Origin: Methanomicrobiales archaeon
Lineage (GTDB): Archaea; Halobacteriota; Methanomicrobia; Methanomicrobiales; JACTUA01
Direction of reading: 5' to 3'
Assembly (NCBI GenBank): GCA_028678715.1
Contig: JAJRCY010000060.1
Span: 1-6,185, forward strand
DNA: 6,185 bases
The notes beneath the pieces were generated by a model, which saw nothing but the letters and a program-made list of their open reading frames with translations, ran no database searches and was not told the origin of the DNA. The translations under genes and the position numbers were made by a program. This document shows positions 5,193 to 6,185 of this stretch, one piece after another (the stretch's first letter is position 1; each line of letters opens with the position of its first letter).

Positions 5193-6046
5193 GTGCCCCT
5201 CCCCGCACGCCGGACCGCTTCATCCGCCTTCTTCAGGAACTCCTCGTCCCGCGTACCCCGGTACCGGTCCAGCCGGGCGGCGATGGCCAGGCGGGCGGCC
5301 AGCGTCCGGGCCACCTTTCCCCTCCGGCCCCGGGGGGCATTGTGGACCCGGTGGTGCTGGTACAGGATGCCGTGCTTGGGAGGGGGCGACCCGGTCCTCA
5401 GGTGGGCAAAGAGGGCTGCCCGGGCCCCCAGTACCTGGAGGGAGGCGGCCGGGAGCCGTGCCAGGGCATCCAGGGAGCCCGCGGCGGAGAGCAGCCGGGC
5501 GGCCACGAGGCCGCCGACGAGCGCCGTGCAGTTGGGCAGAATCTCCCCGGCGCTGGCGGAGACCTCCTGCACGAGCGCAGCCCTGGCGAGCGCGAGGCCG
5601 TCCACCGAAGCGATGACGGAGGCCCGGGCACCCTCTGCCCGGCCGCGGGCCTGCTCAAGGGCCCGGCGGGGCGCTGCTTCCCGGGGCTCATCCCGGGGGC
5701 CGGGGTGCAGGGCCAGATCCCACTCCTGGAACCGTTCGGCCACCAGGTTTGCCGCCCGGTCCACGTCCTCCAGCATCCGCACCTTCTGGATCAGGACCGC
5801 GTCCCCCCGGGCGTACCAGTCCTGGATCTTTTGTTCGGCAAGGAACGAGGTCACCTCCCGGAGGCGGGCAAGGTAACCGGCCCGGTCCTTGACGGCCCCG
5901 CACTCCTCTGCCTGTTCCCACCGGAGGGGGACGAATCCTTCCATCCCTGTGGCGAGGGTGGAGACCCGTGCGGCAAGGGCGGGGGCATCCCCCTCGGCCC
6001 GGATGCACCCGCTCTCCGTCACATCGCCGAACCAGTACCGCTGCAT
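5189..6046 (-). CDS. nop5: Nop5 (Nop56/58-type) box C/D sRNP scaffold, compact form
   Basis: Scaffold that binds fibrillarin through its N-terminal domain and the L7Ae-bound guide RNA through its Nop domain. The 285 residues from ATG 6046 start MQRYWFGDV, a typical opening for short methanogen Nop5 proteins. The N-terminal fibrillarin-binding part covers about 1-85. A shortened, Arg/Ala-rich helical middle spans about 90-165, with the DVDRAANLVAERFQEW segment (94-109) matching the Nop5 D-D-x-(D/N) helix region. The Nop core is ILPNCTALVGG (169-179), then LPAASLQVLGARAALFAHL (198-216), PPKHGILYQH (222-231) and RGKVARTLAARLAIAARLD (242-260). Usual archaeal Nop5 is about 370-410 residues, so the coiled coil and Lys-rich tail are reduced. 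No Shine-Dalgarno precedes ATG 6046. An ATG at 6109 adds 21 atypical residues and is less likely. Confidence 0.9.
   Translation of the reverse strand: MQRYWFGDVTESGCIRAEGDAPALAARVSTLATGMEGFVPLRWEQAEECGAVKDRAGYLARLREVTSFLAEQKIQDWYARGDAVLIQKVRMLEDVDRAANLVAERFQEWDLALHPGPRDEPREAAPRRALEQARGRAEGARASVIASVDGLALARAALVQEVSASAGEILPNCTALVGGLVAARLLSAAGSLDALARLPAASLQVLGARAALFAHLRTGSPPPKHGILYQHHRVHNAPRGRRGKVARTLAARLAIAARLDRYRGTRDEEFLKKADEAVRRAGRGT
5196..5204 (-). promoter_or_regulatory. Shine-Dalgarno of flpA inside nop5
   Basis: On the minus strand GGGGAGGGG lies three bases before ATG 5192, within the last codons of nop5. Its GGAG core, about 7 bases from the ATG, fits internal initiation coupled to termination of nop5 translation. 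Confidence 0.55.
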
Positions 6047-6074
6047 GCTGTATGTTATGTGGGCCCTCCCGGAC

Positions 6075-6081
6075 GATATGC
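6075..6081 (-). promoter_or_regulatory. Weak TATA-like box before nop5
   Basis: On the minus strand GCATATC has its centre about 31 bp before ATG 6046. That would place a transcription start around 6050 and give a nearly leaderless mRNA, consistent with the missing Shine-Dalgarno. The match is poor, and nop5 could instead be read through from the upstream gene, which ends 79 bp away. Confidence 0.2.
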
Positions 6082-6125
6082 GTGGTCCCTTCTTCCGGAG
6101 CATGCCCATGCGCCACGTCGCTGGA

Positions 6126-6185
6126 TCAGAGGACCACCACTCCCAGGGAGAGGAGCATCACCGGCACCATCACGGCGCCCATGCA
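6126..6185 (-). CDS. C-terminal fragment of a hydrophobic protein
   Basis: The minus strand is open from the window edge to a TGA at 6128-6126 and encodes 19 residues ending MLLSLGVVVL, almost entirely hydrophobic. This looks like the last transmembrane helix of a membrane protein ending 79 bp upstream of nop5 on the same strand. The fragment is too short to name a family or to prove that it is coding. Confidence 0.35.
   Translation of the reverse strand, partial: CMGAVMVPVMLLSLGVVVL

Noticed and set aside
4314..5876. Plus-strand open frame of 520 codons opposite flpA and nop5
   Set aside because: The Arg/Ser/Ala-rich translation is a GC-bias shadow of two well-recognised minus-strand genes.
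6126..6185. Possible presenilin-type protease C-terminus at the right edge
   Set aside because: Such proteins are known in Methanomicrobiales, but the 19 visible residues lack the PAL motif and give no basis for the name.

Overview
The window looks like a chromosomal segment of a methanogenic archaeon of the order Methanomicrobiales, with high GC and a Methanoculleus/Methanofollis-like flavour (genus not determinable here). The evidence is a large secreted S-layer-type glycoprotein with a PGF-CTERM tail and an N-terminal region resembling DUF3821, a methanogen-type thymidylate synthase, the archaeal box C/D pair Nop5-fibrillarin, a tRNA gene without encoded CCA, and TATA-type promoters followed by leaderless or nearly leaderless starts.

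Layout. Positions 38-2503 (minus) encode an 821-residue S-layer glycoprotein with signal peptide, Ig-like repeats, Thr-rich stalk and archaeosortase signal, closed by a T-run terminator at the left edge. Positions 2504-2898 form a 395-bp divergent intergenic region. It carries the S-layer promoter and a roughly 112-nt leader with a perfect inverted repeat. It also holds a plus-strand TATA-like box placed 25 bp before a 132-nt segment closed by a perfect 9-bp stem (candidate structured RNA), then a second TATA-like box 27 bp before the thymidylate synthase ATG. Positions 2899-3627 (plus) are the thymidylate synthase. Positions 3712-3784 (plus) are tRNA-Gln(CTG) with a T5 terminator. From 4567 down to 3851, 5192 to 4590 and 6046 to 5189 (all minus) runs the tight cluster nop5 - flpA - DUF1614 membrane protein. 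The last 60 bases hold the C-terminus of another minus-strand hydrophobic protein.

How the genes work together. Nop5 and FlpA are the scaffold and the methyltransferase of box C/D sRNPs, which 2'-O-methylate rRNA and tRNA; their ATGA overlap implies translational coupling. The DUF1614 protein follows after a 22-nt gap and is probably cotranscribed, but its function is unknown. The S-layer, thymidylate synthase and tRNA-Gln units appear to be separate transcription units. No mobile element, CRISPR array or integration signature was seen. The least explained part of the window is the 2504-2898 intergenic region.
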